A DNA stretch of 64,000 bases. Origin: Ciceribacter thiooxidans. Its GTDB lineage: Bacteria > Pseudomonadota > Alphaproteobacteria > Rhizobiales > Rhizobiaceae. The translations under genes and the position numbers were made by a program. The stretch covers positions 1,560,501 to 1,624,500 of the forward strand of contig NZ_CP059896.1 in the NCBI RefSeq assembly GCF_014126615.1, given 5' to 3'. The notes under the pieces were generated by a model that saw nothing but the letters and a program-made list of their open reading frames with translations, had not been told where the DNA came from and ran no database searches. The stretch's first letter is position 1, and every line of letters starts with the position of its first letter. Positions 23,705 to 34,991 of the stretch are shown here, in pieces.

Positions 23705-24262
23705 TTACAGCGAACCGAGTGTCGCCTGATCCGCCAGGATCACCTCCGCCTCGTCGCGGTCCATCGCCATCACCCTGCGCGTAATGTCGAAGCCGAAGCC
23801 GTTGCGGGCGAACGCGGAAAATTCCCGCGTCTCGCGCTTCTCGTCGCTTTCGTTGCGACGGAACGGACCGAAGCCGCGCTTGCGGGCGAAGACTAGTGCC
23901 GCCGGCAGATCGTCGGCCTCCGCCAGAGCTTCTGCGACGGTCTCGCGGTCGATGCCCTTGTCGACGAGCTTGCGGGCGATCGCGCGTTTCGACTTGCCGC
24001 TCCTGGCTGACGACCGCGCCTTGATTTCGGCGTAGGACACGTCATCGAGTGCCCGCACCTGCCTTCCGAATTCGACCGCCGCGACCGCGAGCGCCTGCAC
24101 CTGCGCCTCGCTGATGTCTTCGAACTTCTGCCTGGCCTTGCGCGACACTGCGTCGGACAGCTCGCGCTCGGTCATCATCTTGCGGGAGAGCCGGTAGGCC
24201 GCGGAGTTGCGGGCCCAGGCGAGCATGCGCGGCGTCGGCCCCTCGATTTCGCCCTCGTCCAT
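23705..24262 (-). CDS. recX: Regulatory protein RecX
   Basis: Modulator of RecA filaments. 185 residues from the ATG at 24262. The three-helix repeats are recognisable: AAYRLSRKMMTERELSDAVSRKA at the N-terminus, then GKSKRAIARKLVDKGIDRETVAEAL, and the C-terminal LVFARKRGFGPFR block. It lies 44 bases after tgt on the same strand, apart from recA, which is not in the window. The longer open frame upstream overlaps tgt and does not look coding. Confidence 0.88.
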   Translation of the reverse strand: MDEGEIEGPTPRMLAWARNSAAYRLSRKMMTERELSDAVSRKARQKFEDISEAQVQALAVAAVEFGRQVRALDDVSYAEIKARSSARSGKSKRAIARKLVDKGIDRETVAEALAEADDLPAALVFARKRGFGPFRRNESDEKRETREFSAFARNGFGFDITRRVMAMDRDEAEVILADQATLGSL

Positions 24263-24306
24263 GACCCCTGCCCCAATATCGCTTATCAGCGATTCCAGAT
24301 ATACGG

Positions 24307-25437
24307 CTATGCCGCCTCGATATCGCCTTTGGCCCACATTTCCTGCGTCTCGGCCATGAAGTCGGCAAAACGGCCTTCCTCGATCGACTTGCGGATACCC
24401 TGCATGAGCTCCTGATAGTATGCGAGATTGTTCCACGAGAGCAGCATGCCACCGAGTGCCTCGTTGGAGCGCACGAGGTGGTGAAGATAGGCGCGCGAAT
24501 AGTCGCGGCTTGCCGGGCAGTTCGACTGCTCGTCGAGCGGACGCATGTCCTCCGCGTGGCGGGCGTTGCGGATGTTGACCTTGCCGCGGCGGGTAAACGC
24601 CAGTCCGTGGCGGCCGGAACGGGTCGGCATCACGCAGTCGAACATGTCGACGCCGAGGGCGACCGATTTCAGGATGTCGTCGGGCGTGCCGACCCCCATC
24701 AGGTATCGCGGCTTTTCGCCGGGGAGAACGGGCAGCGTGATGTCGAGCATGTCGAGCATGACCGCCTGCGGCTCGCCGACGGCAAGCCCGCCGACGGCGT
24801 ATCCCTTGAGATCGAGCGCTTTCAGCCCCTCGGCCGAGCGGATGCGCAGATCCGGGATGTCACCGCCCTGCACGATGCCGAACATCGCCTTGCCCGGTTG
24901 CTCGCCGAAGGCGACGCGGCAGCGCTCGGCCCAGCGCAGCGACATTTCCATGGCGCGCTCGATTTCCTTGCGTTCGGCGGGAAGCGCCACGCATTCATCG
25001 AGCTGCATCTGGATGTCGCTGTCGAGCAGCCCCTGGATCTCGATCGAACGCTCGGGCGACATATGATGCGTCGAGCCGTCGACATGGCTTTTGAAGGTGA
25101 CGCCCTGCTCGTCGAGCTTTCTGAGCCCGGAGAGCGACATGACCTGGAAGCCGCCGGAGTCGGTGAGGATCGGATGCGGCCAGCGAATGAGCTCATGCAG
25201 GCCGCCGAGGCGGGCGACGCGCTCCGGCCCCGGCCGCAGCATCAGGTGATAGGTGTTGCCGAGGATGATGTCGGCGCCGAGCTCACGGACCTGGTCGAGA
25301 TACATCGCCTTGACGGTGCCGACGGTGCCGACCGGCATGAAGGCCGGCGTGCGGATCACCCCGCGCGGCATGGAAATCTCGCCCAGACGCGCCTTGCCGC
25401 TGGTGGCCTTGAGCTTGAACTCGAATTTCTCGTGCAT
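24307..25437 (-). CDS. tgt: tRNA-guanine transglycosylase
   Basis: Exchanges guanine for preQ1 at the wobble position of GUN-anticodon tRNAs. 376 residues, the usual bacterial length. Visible: [32 protein letters not shown] with a catalytic Asp, and the [14 protein letters not shown] block with the second Asp in [13 protein letters not shown]. Of the usual C-terminal zinc ligands I could only partly follow the pattern. Start two bases after the queA stop, so the two queuosine genes form an operon. Confidence 0.95.
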   Translation of the reverse strand: MHEKFEFKLKATSGKARLGEISMPRGVIRTPAFMPVGTVGTVKAMYLDQVRELGADIILGNTYHLMLRPGPERVARLGGLHELIRWPHPILTDSGGFQVMSLSGLRKLDEQGVTFKSHVDGSTHHMSPERSIEIQGLLDSDIQMQLDECVALPAERKEIERAMEMSLRWAERCRVAFGEQPGKAMFGIVQGGDIPDLRIRSAEGLKALDLKGYAVGGLAVGEPQAVMLDMLDITLPVLPGEKPRYLMGVGTPDDILKSVALGVDMFDCVMPTRSGRHGLAFTRRGKVNIRNARHAEDMRPLDEQSNCPASRDYSRAYLHHLVRSNEALGGMLLSWNNLAYYQELMQGIRKSIEEGRFADFMAETQEMWAKGDIEAA

Positions 25438-25439
25438 GG

Positions 25440-26522
25440 TCAGGATTTCCGGTGGAGAAGGCTGGCGTCGCCGTAGGAATAGAAGCGATAGCCGGATTCG
25501 ATCGCATGGGCATAGGCCGCACGCATGGTGTCTAGGCCGGCGAAGGCCGAAACCAGCATGAACAGCGTGGATTTCGGCAGGTGGAAATTGGTCATCAGCA
25601 CGTCGACCGCCTTGAAGCGGTAGCCGGGCGTGATGAAGATGCCGGTCGCCCCAGACCACGGCTCGATCCGGCCGGAAGCATCCGCCGCGCTCTCGATCAG
25701 CCGCAGCGAGGTGGTGCCGACGCAGACGATGCGCCCGCCCCTCGCCTTCACCGCGTTGAGCCGCGCCGCGGTCTCTGCGGTGACGTGGCCGGTTTCGAGA
25801 TGCATCTTATGGTTGTCGGTGTCGTCGGCCTTGACCGGCAGGAAGGTGCCGGCCCCGACATGGAGCGTCACGAAATGGCGTTCGATGCCGGCACTGTCGA
25901 GCGCCTCGAAGAGCGCCGGCGTGAAATGAAGCCCGGCGGTCGGGGCGGCGACGGCGCCTTCCTCGCGGGCATAGACGGTCTGGTAATCGGTGCGGTCCTT
26001 CTCGTCCTCGCCGCGCTTGGAGGCGATATAGGGCGGCAACGGGATGTGCCCGACCGTCATGATCGCCTCGTCCAGCGCCGGCCCGGAAAAATCAAAGCGC
26101 AGCGTCACCTCGCCCGCCTCGCCCTTCTCCTCGACGACGGCGCCGAGCGTGCCGAGCAGGCAGGCATTGCCGGAATGGCCGAATTCGATGCGGTCGCCGA
26201 CCTTGATGCGCTTGCCGGGACGGGCAAACGCCTTCCAGCGTTCCGGGCCGATCCGCATGTGGAGGGTGGCCGAGACCGGCGTCTCCTGCCCGCCTTCGCG
26301 CAGCCGCTTGCCTTCGAGCTGGGCCGGGATGACCTTGGTATCGTTGAAAACGAGGGCATCGCCGGGTGACAGGAAGGTCGGCAGGTCGAAGACGTTGCGG
26401 TCTTCGAGCACCGGCTCGCCATCCGGCCTGACGACGAGCATGCGGGCGCTGTCGCGCGGGCTCACGGGCCTCAGCGCAATCCGCTCCTCGGGCAGGTCGA
26501 AATCGAAAAGGTCTACGCGCAT
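25440..26522 (-). CDS. queA: S-adenosylmethionine:tRNA ribosyltransferase-isomerase
   Basis: Second-last step of queuosine synthesis: transfers and isomerises the ribosyl part of AdoMet onto preQ1-tRNA. 360 residues. [16 protein letters not shown] at the start, [26 protein letters not shown] and [10 protein letters not shown] are typical of the family, as is the end segment [18 protein letters not shown]. It is followed at once by tgt, its partner in the pathway. Confidence 0.96.
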   Translation of the reverse strand: MRVDLFDFDLPEERIALRPVSPRDSARMLVVRPDGEPVLEDRNVFDLPTFLSPGDALVFNDTKVIPAQLEGKRLREGGQETPVSATLHMRIGPERWKAFARPGKRIKVGDRIEFGHSGNACLLGTLGAVVEEKGEAGEVTLRFDFSGPALDEAIMTVGHIPLPPYIASKRGEDEKDRTDYQTVYAREEGAVAAPTAGLHFTPALFEALDSAGIERHFVTLHVGAGTFLPVKADDTDNHKMHLETGHVTAETAARLNAVKARGGRIVCVGTTSLRLIESAADASGRIEPWSGATGIFITPGYRFKAVDVLMTNFHLPKSTLFMLVSAFAGLDTMRAAYAHAIESGYRFYSYGDASLLHRKS

Positions 26523-26550
26523 GGTGTCTCGGCTTCTGGAAAACGCGAAA

Positions 26551-26580
26551 CCCGCCCGGGCGTCATGGACGCCGGGCGGG
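26551..26580 (-). terminator. Hairpin between ppiB and queA
   Basis: CCCGCCCGGGCGTC (26551-26564) pairs with GACGCCGGGCGGG (26568-26580), thirteen pairs with one bulge and a 3-base loop. On the minus strand it is followed by TTTCGCG and further T bases. It lies 20 bases after the ppiB stop and before queA, so it likely ends the coaD-ppi-ppiB transcript at least in part. Confidence 0.65.
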
Positions 26581-26599
26581 CTCGGAAAGCGGCTCTCGC

Positions 26600-27109
26600 T
26601 CAGGCGTCGGCTGCGACCTTCATCGAGACGATCGAATCCGGATCGCGCACCGGTTCGCCGCGCTTGATCTGATCGATAATCTCCATGCCTTCGACGACTT
26701 CGCCCCAGACCGAATACTGCTTGTTGAGCCAGGGGGCATCGGTGAAGCAGATGAAGAACTGCGAGTTGGCGGAGTTCGGGTTCTGCGAGCGGGCCATCGA
26801 GCAGGTACCGCGCACGTGCGGGGTCGCGGAGAACTCGGCCTTGAGGTCCGGCTTGTCGGAACCGCCCATGCCGGCGCGGGCCGGATTGAAGCTTGCACCG
26901 CCCTGCTTGCCGTACTGCACGTCGCCGGTCTGGGCCATGAAGTCCTCGATCACGCGGTGGAAGACGACGCCGTCATAGGCCCCTTCCCGCGTCAGTTCCT
27001 TGACGCGAGCGACGTGGCCGGGCGCGACGTCGGGCTTGAGCGCGATCACGACCTTGCCCTTGGTGGTTTCCATGATGATGGTGTTTTCCGGATCCTTGAT
27101 CTCGGCCAT
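26600..27109 (-). CDS. ppiB: Peptidyl-prolyl cis-trans isomerase, cytoplasmic cyclophilin
   Basis: 169 residues without signal peptide. Cyclophilin core: [49 protein letters not shown] and the C-terminal [15 protein letters not shown]. The FHR arginine of the active site is present. It is preceded by a periplasmic paralogue on the same strand 41 bases away; the pair likely arose by duplication. Confidence 0.94.
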   Translation of the reverse strand: MAEIKDPENTIIMETTKGKVVIALKPDVAPGHVARVKELTREGAYDGVVFHRVIEDFMAQTGDVQYGKQGGASFNPARAGMGGSDKPDLKAEFSATPHVRGTCSMARSQNPNSANSQFFICFTDAPWLNKQYSVWGEVVEGMEIIDQIKRGEPVRDPDSIVSMKVAADA

Positions 27110-27150
27110 AGACTTACTCCTCTCGGGGCACGGGCGTGCCCGTTTTAAGA

Positions 27151-27720
27151 TTACCTGCCGACCGTGACCTTGAGCATCGCGTCGGGATCGCTGACTTCGC
27201 CGTTGGCGCCCTCGCCGCGCTTGATCTTGTCGACATATTCCATGCCCGCGACGACCTTGCCGACGACCGTGTACTGGCCGTTGAGGAAGCCGCCGTCGGC
27301 GAACATGATGAAGAACTGTGAGTTTGCCGAGTTCGGGTCCTGGGCACGCGCCATGCCGACGGTGCCGCGCTCGAACGGGAGGTTGGAGAACTCAGCCGGA
27401 AGGTCTGGCAGCTTGGAGCCGCCGGTGCCGGCGCGCGACGGATCATAACCGTCCTTGAGATCGCCGAATTCCACGTCGCCGGTCTGCGCCATGAAGCCGT
27501 CGATCACCCGGTGGAAGGCGACGTTATCATACTCGCCCTTGCCGGCGATCTCCTTCATGCGCTCGACATGCTTCGGAGCGACTTGCGGAAGCAATTCAAT
27601 GACAACCGGTCCGTCCTTCAACTGGATCGTGAGGATATTCTCGTTCGACTGCGCGTGGGCAGAGCCGAAAAGTCCGGCGACCGCGAACGTCGCGGCAAAG
27701 GCAAGATGAAGCAGCTTCAT
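27151..27720 (-). CDS. Peptidyl-prolyl cis-trans isomerase, exported cyclophilin
   Basis: 189 residues with an N-terminal signal peptide (MKLLHLAFAATFAVAGLFGSAHA), so periplasmic. It has the same cyclophilin motifs as the next gene: FHRVIDGFMAQTGD, GGSKLPDLPAEF and [20 protein letters not shown]. Close to E. coli PpiA in role. It lies between coaD and ppiB on one strand, with small gaps. Confidence 0.93.
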   Translation of the reverse strand: MKLLHLAFAATFAVAGLFGSAHAQSNENILTIQLKDGPVVIELLPQVAPKHVERMKEIAGKGEYDNVAFHRVIDGFMAQTGDVEFGDLKDGYDPSRAGTGGSKLPDLPAEFSNLPFERGTVGMARAQDPNSANSQFFIMFADGGFLNGQYTVVGKVVAGMEYVDKIKRGEGANGEVSDPDAMLKVTVGR

Positions 27721-27748
27721 GGTGGCTCCGTAGTGTTTCGCTAACAGG

Positions 27749-28243
27749 TCAGGACTTGAGCCTGGATTTGAGGGCCGTCAGGACCGAGGCCGGCACGAAG
27801 GCGCTGACGTCTCCGCCCATGGACGCGATCTGACGAACCAATGTGGCCGTTATGGGCCGCGAGGCGGTGCCGGCCGGCAGGAAGATCGTCTGCATGTCCG
27901 GCGCCATCTGGTAGTTCATGCCCGCCATCTGCATCTCGTAGTCGAGATCGGTGCCGTCGCGGAGCCCGCGCACGAGGAGCTTCGCGCCGTGGCGGCGGGC
28001 CGCATCGACCGCAAGATTGTCGAAGGAGACGACGGATATGTCGCCCACCCGTGCCGGCATCGCTTCGGCCAGCGAAAGGCGGATCAGTTCCGCGCGCTCG
28101 TCATAGCTGAACATCGGCGCCTTGCCGGGATGAATGCCGATGCCGACGATCACTTTCGACACGACATTCAGGGACTGAACGAGGACGTCCAGATGCCCGT
28201 TGGTCATGGGATCGAATGATCCTGGATAGAAGGCGATGGTCAT
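27749..28243 (-). CDS. coaD: Pantetheine-phosphate adenylyltransferase
   Basis: Fourth step of coenzyme A synthesis, ATP plus 4'-phosphopantetheine to dephospho-CoA. 164 residues, typical length. The nucleotidyltransferase motif is [15 protein letters not shown], with the HxGH-like site as NGHLD; the ISSTLVR-type segment appears as [15 protein letters not shown]. First gene of the minus-strand run coaD-ppi-ppiB. Confidence 0.95.
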   Translation of the reverse strand: MTIAFYPGSFDPMTNGHLDVLVQSLNVVSKVIVGIGIHPGKAPMFSYDERAELIRLSLAEAMPARVGDISVVSFDNLAVDAARRHGAKLLVRGLRDGTDLDYEMQMAGMNYQMAPDMQTIFLPAGTASRPITATLVRQIASMGGDVSAFVPASVLTALKSRLKS

Positions 28244-28601
28244 GGCGTCCCGGATTCATTGTTTGGAGCCTTTTGTCACGGACGGCCGGAAATCGCAAGG
28301 GACTTGGCCGGCGGGCGCCCGGGCCGGCATATACCAAAGAAGGTCACGCAAACCGGCGAAATGCCTCTTCCGCCGCACCGTTTCGCGCCCGCATCCCCTT
28401 CCCCGTCAACCGTTTTTGGAGTATCGCCTGCGTCCGATGCTGCGCCGCACACTGCTGGTTGGAAAGATGAACGCCAGATGAACGGGCCATTAAGGCGGGC
28501 TTCAGGCTGACCTTGATATCAGATTTTCATGATGCAGAGGAACAATGCCGTTGGCAGAACATTCTTTGCGCGATGCGGCAATACCAGAAAGGACGAAGAC
28601 C
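28244..28601. other. Intergenic region between coaD and a small membrane-protein gene
   Basis: About 360 bases. It must contain the minus-strand coaD promoter and the plus-strand promoter of the small gene at 28602. Short frames in it are GC-rich and without family resemblance. No RNA gene or repeat is seen. Confidence 0.5.
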
Positions 28602-28754
28602 ATGCCTGATAAAGTGACCCTTATCAACTTGGTTTGGATGGCGACCATGACGGCGATGCTTGCGACCTCCGTCACGTTCTACATGAACGAGAAGAACGAC
28701 GCCAAGTTTTATGGGCCGCCGATGACGGCGAGCTACCATACCTTCGGGCACTGA
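28602..28754 (+). CDS. Small single-pass membrane protein (50 aa)
   Basis: Starts at ATG with AAGGACGAAG upstream. One hydrophobic helix (LINLVWMATMTAMLATSVTFYM) is followed by a short polar tail containing NEKNDAKF and ending in His-Thr-Phe-Gly-His. No known family. The next gene also encodes a tiny membrane protein 52 bases downstream, so the two may form a unit. Confidence 0.55.
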   Translation: MPDKVTLINLVWMATMTAMLATSVTFYMNEKNDAKFYGPPMTASYHTFGH

Positions 28755-28806
28755 TCTTCTACTTCAGGTGCAGCCGCAGCAGGATAACCAGACGAGGAGG
28801 ATGTAG

Positions 28807-28941
28807 ATGTTCATGACGCTCACCGTACTCGCAGCCCTGATCTGCGGAATGTTCGTCGCCTCGGTGACCTCGACCATTTCGGCCTTGCGTCGCGAGAGCG
28901 AGGACCACAAGCTGCTGATGGAAAGACACAAGGCTTTCTAG
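28807..28941 (+). CDS. Small single-pass membrane protein (44 aa)
   Basis: Too short for usual gene cut-offs, but it has GGAGG seven bases before the ATG, a hydrophobic N-terminal helix (MTLTVLAALICGMFVASVTS) and a charged tail (LRRESEDHKLLMERHKAF). A strong rho-independent terminator follows at 29045. These three signals together support expression. Function unknown. Confidence 0.5.
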   Translation: MFMTLTVLAALICGMFVASVTSTISALRRESEDHKLLMERHKAF

Positions 28942-29044
28942 CATCCACGGCGGCCCCGACCTCCAGGGCTAGACGCCAGCCGCGGGGATCCACACCTGTG
29001 GCCAAGACGGGCGTCCTGCCCCACCGGCCCCCGACTAGACATTC

Positions 29045-29077
29045 GAGCCTCCGCCGCACCCGGCGCGAGGCTCTTTT
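29045..29077 (+). terminator. Rho-independent terminator after the small membrane-protein genes
   Basis: GAGCCTCCGCCG (29045-29056) pairs with GGCGCGAGGCTC (29062-29073), with a C/C interruption, followed by TTTT. The orientation fits the plus-strand small genes. A second hairpin (GAGGCCG 29119-29125 with CGGCCTC 29139-29145) between here and gyrA may end gyrA transcription from the other side. Confidence 0.75.
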
Positions 29078-29159
29078 CATGCGGTACTTGCGTCTGAAGT
29101 GACAGAATGACCGGAAGAATGAGGCCGCCGGATCGCTCCGACGGCCTCTTCCGTATTCC

Positions 29160-31925
<2,766 letters not shown>

Positions 31926-32110
31926 ATCTGGTCACGATCTCTGTTCGGAATCACTGTCTAGCTTATAGCCGAAAGGGCGCCGCAGCGCCAATTTCGCCGC
32001 AGGTTTTGAACAGCTTTTGCGGCGCTGGAAAGGCAGGACGATCAAATACCTAGACAAAATTGCAGAGGTTGATGCTAGTCTTTGCCGAACGGGACCCGAG
32101 GGGAGCTGAA

Positions 32111-32740
32111 ATGGCAACGACCGACGCGATGATAACGGCTTTCACCACGCTCCTGGTGACACTCGATCCGCCGGGGCTCGCGCCGCTCTTTCTCGGCCTC
32201 ACGCAGGGCATGACCGGAGCCCAGCGCCGCCAGGTCGCCGTCCGCGGTTCCCTCATCGCCTTTGGGATCCTCGCCGTCTTCGCCGTCTTCGGCTCGGGCA
32301 TCCTCGGCGTGCTCGGCATCTCGATGGGCTCGTTCCGCATCGCCGGCGGCCTGATGCTGTTTGCGATCGCCTTCGAGATGATTTTCGAGAAGCGCAACGA
32401 GCGGAAGGAAAAGACCAAGGACGACGCGATCACTCGCGACCACATCCACCATCTCGCCGTCTTCCCGCTGGCGATCCCGCTGATCGCCGGGCCCGGCGCG
32501 ATCTCCGCGACGGTGCTGATCGCCGGCACGATGGACGGTATCGCCGGCCGGGCCGGACTGATCGGGGTCATCGCCGTCTGCCTGGCACTCGTCTTCCTGG
32601 CGCTGATGCTGGCGGAGGGCCTCAACCGCTTTCTCGGCGTCACCGGTCGCGCCCTGCTCACCCGCCTGCTCGGCGTGCTGCTTTCGGCGCTCTCCGTGCA
32701 GTTCGTCGTCGACGGGATCAAATCGGCCTTCGCCGGGTGA
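32111..32740 (+). CDS. MarC family integral membrane protein
   Basis: 209 residues with six hydrophobic helices. The opening ITAFTTLLVTLDPPGLAPLFLGLT and the fourth-helix region PLAIPLIAGPGAIS are characteristic of MarC proteins, whose substrate is unknown (the original link to multiple antibiotic resistance was not upheld). ATG at 32111 has GGGGAG upstream. Divergent from gyrA; the 185 bases between hold both promoters. Confidence 0.9.
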   Translation: MATTDAMITAFTTLLVTLDPPGLAPLFLGLTQGMTGAQRRQVAVRGSLIAFGILAVFAVFGSGILGVLGISMGSFRIAGGLMLFAIAFEMIFEKRNERKEKTKDDAITRDHIHHLAVFPLAIPLIAGPGAISATVLIAGTMDGIAGRAGLIGVIAVCLALVFLALMLAEGLNRFLGVTGRALLTRLLGVLLSALSVQFVVDGIKSAFAG

Positions 32741-32771
32741 GACGCCGGCGTTGCCGCCGGCGCCTGCTCTC

Positions 32772-33641
32772 TCAGCTACGGTGCAGGAATTCGAGGAGCA
32801 CCGCGTCGAAGCGTTCGCTTTCCTCGAACTGCATGGTGTGTCCGCTGCGTTCGAACATCTCGATCGTCAGCTGGGCGAAATCGCCCCGGAACGGCTCCCA
32901 TGCCGCGGGCGGCGAGATGAGGTAGTCGAAGCGCCCGAGGGCGAGGAGTACCGGTGCCGTGACGCCACGGGCGAGCGCGTGCATGTCGATGTCACGGAAC
33001 ACCTCGCCCCACAGATGATCGAAGCCGATGTCGTTGATCCAGACCCCGTCCCATAGCGGACGCGCATCGAAACCGGGATCGAACCAGCTGCGTGCGCCAA
33101 GCCGGATCAGCAGGTGCTTGAAGCGCTCGTGAGGATGGGCGGCGATGTCACCGGCGAGCTTCGCCATCTCCCGGTCGAAGATCAGCTTGCGCTCGGGCGA
33201 GGCTTCCGCCTCCCAGCGCCGTTCCGCCCACTCAGCGAGCTCTGCACCCTGGTTCGGGCCGGTGCCCGCGAGCACAACGTGGGACACGCGGTCGGGAAAC
33301 TGGCGCGCATATTCGAGTGCCATGTAGCCGTGGCCCGAATGCCCGAGAACGGCGAAGCGCTCCAGCCCGAAGGCCTGCCGCGCCAGTTCGATGTCGTCGA
33401 TGATCCGGTCGAAAGCGAAGTCGCCAGCCTCCACCGGTCCGAGCGGACGGGCGAAGCAGCGGTGGTCGACAAAGTGGAGGCGGACCGAGCGGCGAAGGCC
33501 GGGCGAGAAGGTCCGCGCATAATAGAGGCTGCTGCCGACGACGAGCAGCGGCAGCCCCTGCCCTTCGATTGCGTAGCCGAGCTCGAAGATGCCCGAGCGA
33601 ATGATGCCGCGCGCGGCGCGGCCGTAATCCAGTTCTTCCAT
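32772..33641 (-). CDS. Alpha/beta hydrolase
   Basis: 289 residues from the ATG at 33641; the frame stays open for 43 more codons, but those look non-coding. The nucleophile elbow is GHSGHG, the acid is Asp in LALGRFDYLISP, and the His lies in MFERSGHTMQFEE near the C-terminus, so the triad is complete. The lid is helical. It resembles proline iminopeptidase/haloalkane-type members, but substrate cannot be told. It converges with marC. Confidence 0.85.
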   Translation of the reverse strand: MEELDYGRAARGIIRSGIFELGYAIEGQGLPLLVVGSSLYYARTFSPGLRRSVRLHFVDHRCFARPLGPVEAGDFAFDRIIDDIELARQAFGLERFAVLGHSGHGYMALEYARQFPDRVSHVVLAGTGPNQGAELAEWAERRWEAEASPERKLIFDREMAKLAGDIAAHPHERFKHLLIRLGARSWFDPGFDARPLWDGVWINDIGFDHLWGEVFRDIDMHALARGVTAPVLLALGRFDYLISPPAAWEPFRGDFAQLTIEMFERSGHTMQFEESERFDAVLLEFLHRS

Positions 33642-33909
33642 GATGATGTATCCGATAGTGCGGTTCGCCGCGCCGTGTCGGGCGCCGGGAACCGGACGCT
33701 GATCCAGGAAAACACACGAGCGCAGCTCGGCAAAAGGCCGGCGGCGACGTGCAACGGTTTTCATGGTCAAGGTCGCTAACGGATGAGGCGCATGGACTTT
33801 CTCTCGGAGCCTTGTGGGCGAGGATCGCCGCCGGCAGCAATACCGATTCTGCCAGAGGAGGACAAGATGTGAGGCGCGACGCGAGTAACCCGCGGAAGTA
33901 CCGCTCAGG

Positions 33910-34164
33910 TCAGCGCTGCGCCTTCAGGATGCGCTTCCAGATCGTCCCGCCGAGATACCGGTTGAACACGATGAAATAGACGACGATCAGCGCGAACAGC
34001 ACGAAGGCCGGCAGGCCGTTCAGCTGGAAACCGCCCTCCGTGCGACCGTCGGTCACCGAGGCGATCAGAAACCCGAGCACGAAAAAGGCGGTGAAGAAAT
34101 CGAGCAGCGCCGCGAGCACGATGCGCCAGGTCGCGGGTCCGGTATCCGTCTTTGTCTCACCCAT
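33910..34164 (-). CDS. Small membrane protein, RDD-family-like
   Basis: 84 residues, two hydrophobic helices (IVLAALLDFFTAFFVLGFLIAS and LPAFVLFALIVVYFIVF), then RYLGGTIWKRIL, which matches the conserved end of RDD domains. It is much shorter than typical RDD proteins. Lies downstream of ssb, 62 bases away on the same strand, so possibly co-transcribed. Function unknown. Confidence 0.75.
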   Translation of the reverse strand: MGETKTDTGPATWRIVLAALLDFFTAFFVLGFLIASVTDGRTEGGFQLNGLPAFVLFALIVVYFIVFNRYLGGTIWKRILKAQR

Positions 34165-34226
34165 CGAAAGCCCCCTTTCGGATCAACGAGAAGATATGGC
34201 GCGCGGCTGGCCGACGCCCCCCGGAA

Positions 34227-34733
34227 TCAGAACGGGATGTCGTCGTCCAGATCGCGCGAGAAGTTGCCGCCGCCGCCCGCCTGGTTGCCGGTGCGGGCCG
34301 GCGCACGGGACGGCTGGTTGTAATCGTCGCCGTAGCCGCCGCCGAAGTCGTTGCCACCGCGCGAGGCGCCACCGCCCTCGCCGCGACCGCCGAGCATGGT
34401 CAGGTTGGAGTTGAAGCCCTGCAGCACGACTTCGGTCGAATAGCGGTCGTTGCCGCTCTGGTCCTGCCACTTGCGGGTCTGCAGCTGGCCTTCGATGTAG
34501 ACCGTCGAGCCCTTCTTCAGATACTGTTCAGCCACCTTGCAGAGACCTTCATTGAAGATCACGACGGTGTGCCACTCGGTCTTTTCCTTGCGCTCACCGG
34601 TGTTGCGGTCGCGCCAAGTTTCCGACGTCGCAATGCGCAGGTTGGCGATCGGACGGCCGTCCTGGGTCCGGCGGATTTCCGGATCCGCGCCGAGATTCCC
34701 GATCAGAATTACCTTGTTCACGCTACCAGCCAT
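34227..34733 (-). CDS. ssb: Single-stranded DNA-binding protein
   Basis: 168 residues from the ATG at 34733. OB-fold opening [19 protein letters not shown], then [16 protein letters not shown], the Gly-rich linker, and the acidic tip DLDDDIPF that recruits partners. Divergent from uvrA with a LexA-type box between them, so it is probably SOS-induced, as in other bacteria with this arrangement. Confidence 0.97.
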   Translation of the reverse strand: MAGSVNKVILIGNLGADPEIRRTQDGRPIANLRIATSETWRDRNTGERKEKTEWHTVVIFNEGLCKVAEQYLKKGSTVYIEGQLQTRKWQDQSGNDRYSTEVVLQGFNSNLTMLGGRGEGGGASRGGNDFGGGYGDDYNQPSRAPARTGNQAGGGGNFSRDLDDDIPF

Positions 34734-34855
34734 AACACACACCTTGGGAAGAGAGGGCACCGGACCGGCCGCACCCGCATTTGTCGATTTCCGCCACCTT
34801 AAACCAATCGCGGGTCCCGATGGAAAGTCTTAACCGTTAATCCACAACGAAAAAT

Positions 34856-34870
34856 GTTCTTTATTTGTTC
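34856..34870. promoter_or_regulatory. LexA (SOS) box between ssb and uvrA
   Basis: GTTC-TTTATTT-GTTC is an exact match to GTTC-N7-GTTC, the LexA site described in alphaproteobacteria. It lies 121 bases upstream of the uvrA start and 123 bases upstream of ssb, so it can control either or both. Confidence 0.9.
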
Positions 34871-34991
34871 TAGTGATTGTCTATGATCCTGTCAACCGAC
34901 TCGAAATGTGACCCGTGACGTCCTGTTGCGTCTCGACAGGGGCACAGCGATCACTAAATAAGGACTGTCCTTCTCCAAGCGAGCCTTGTCC

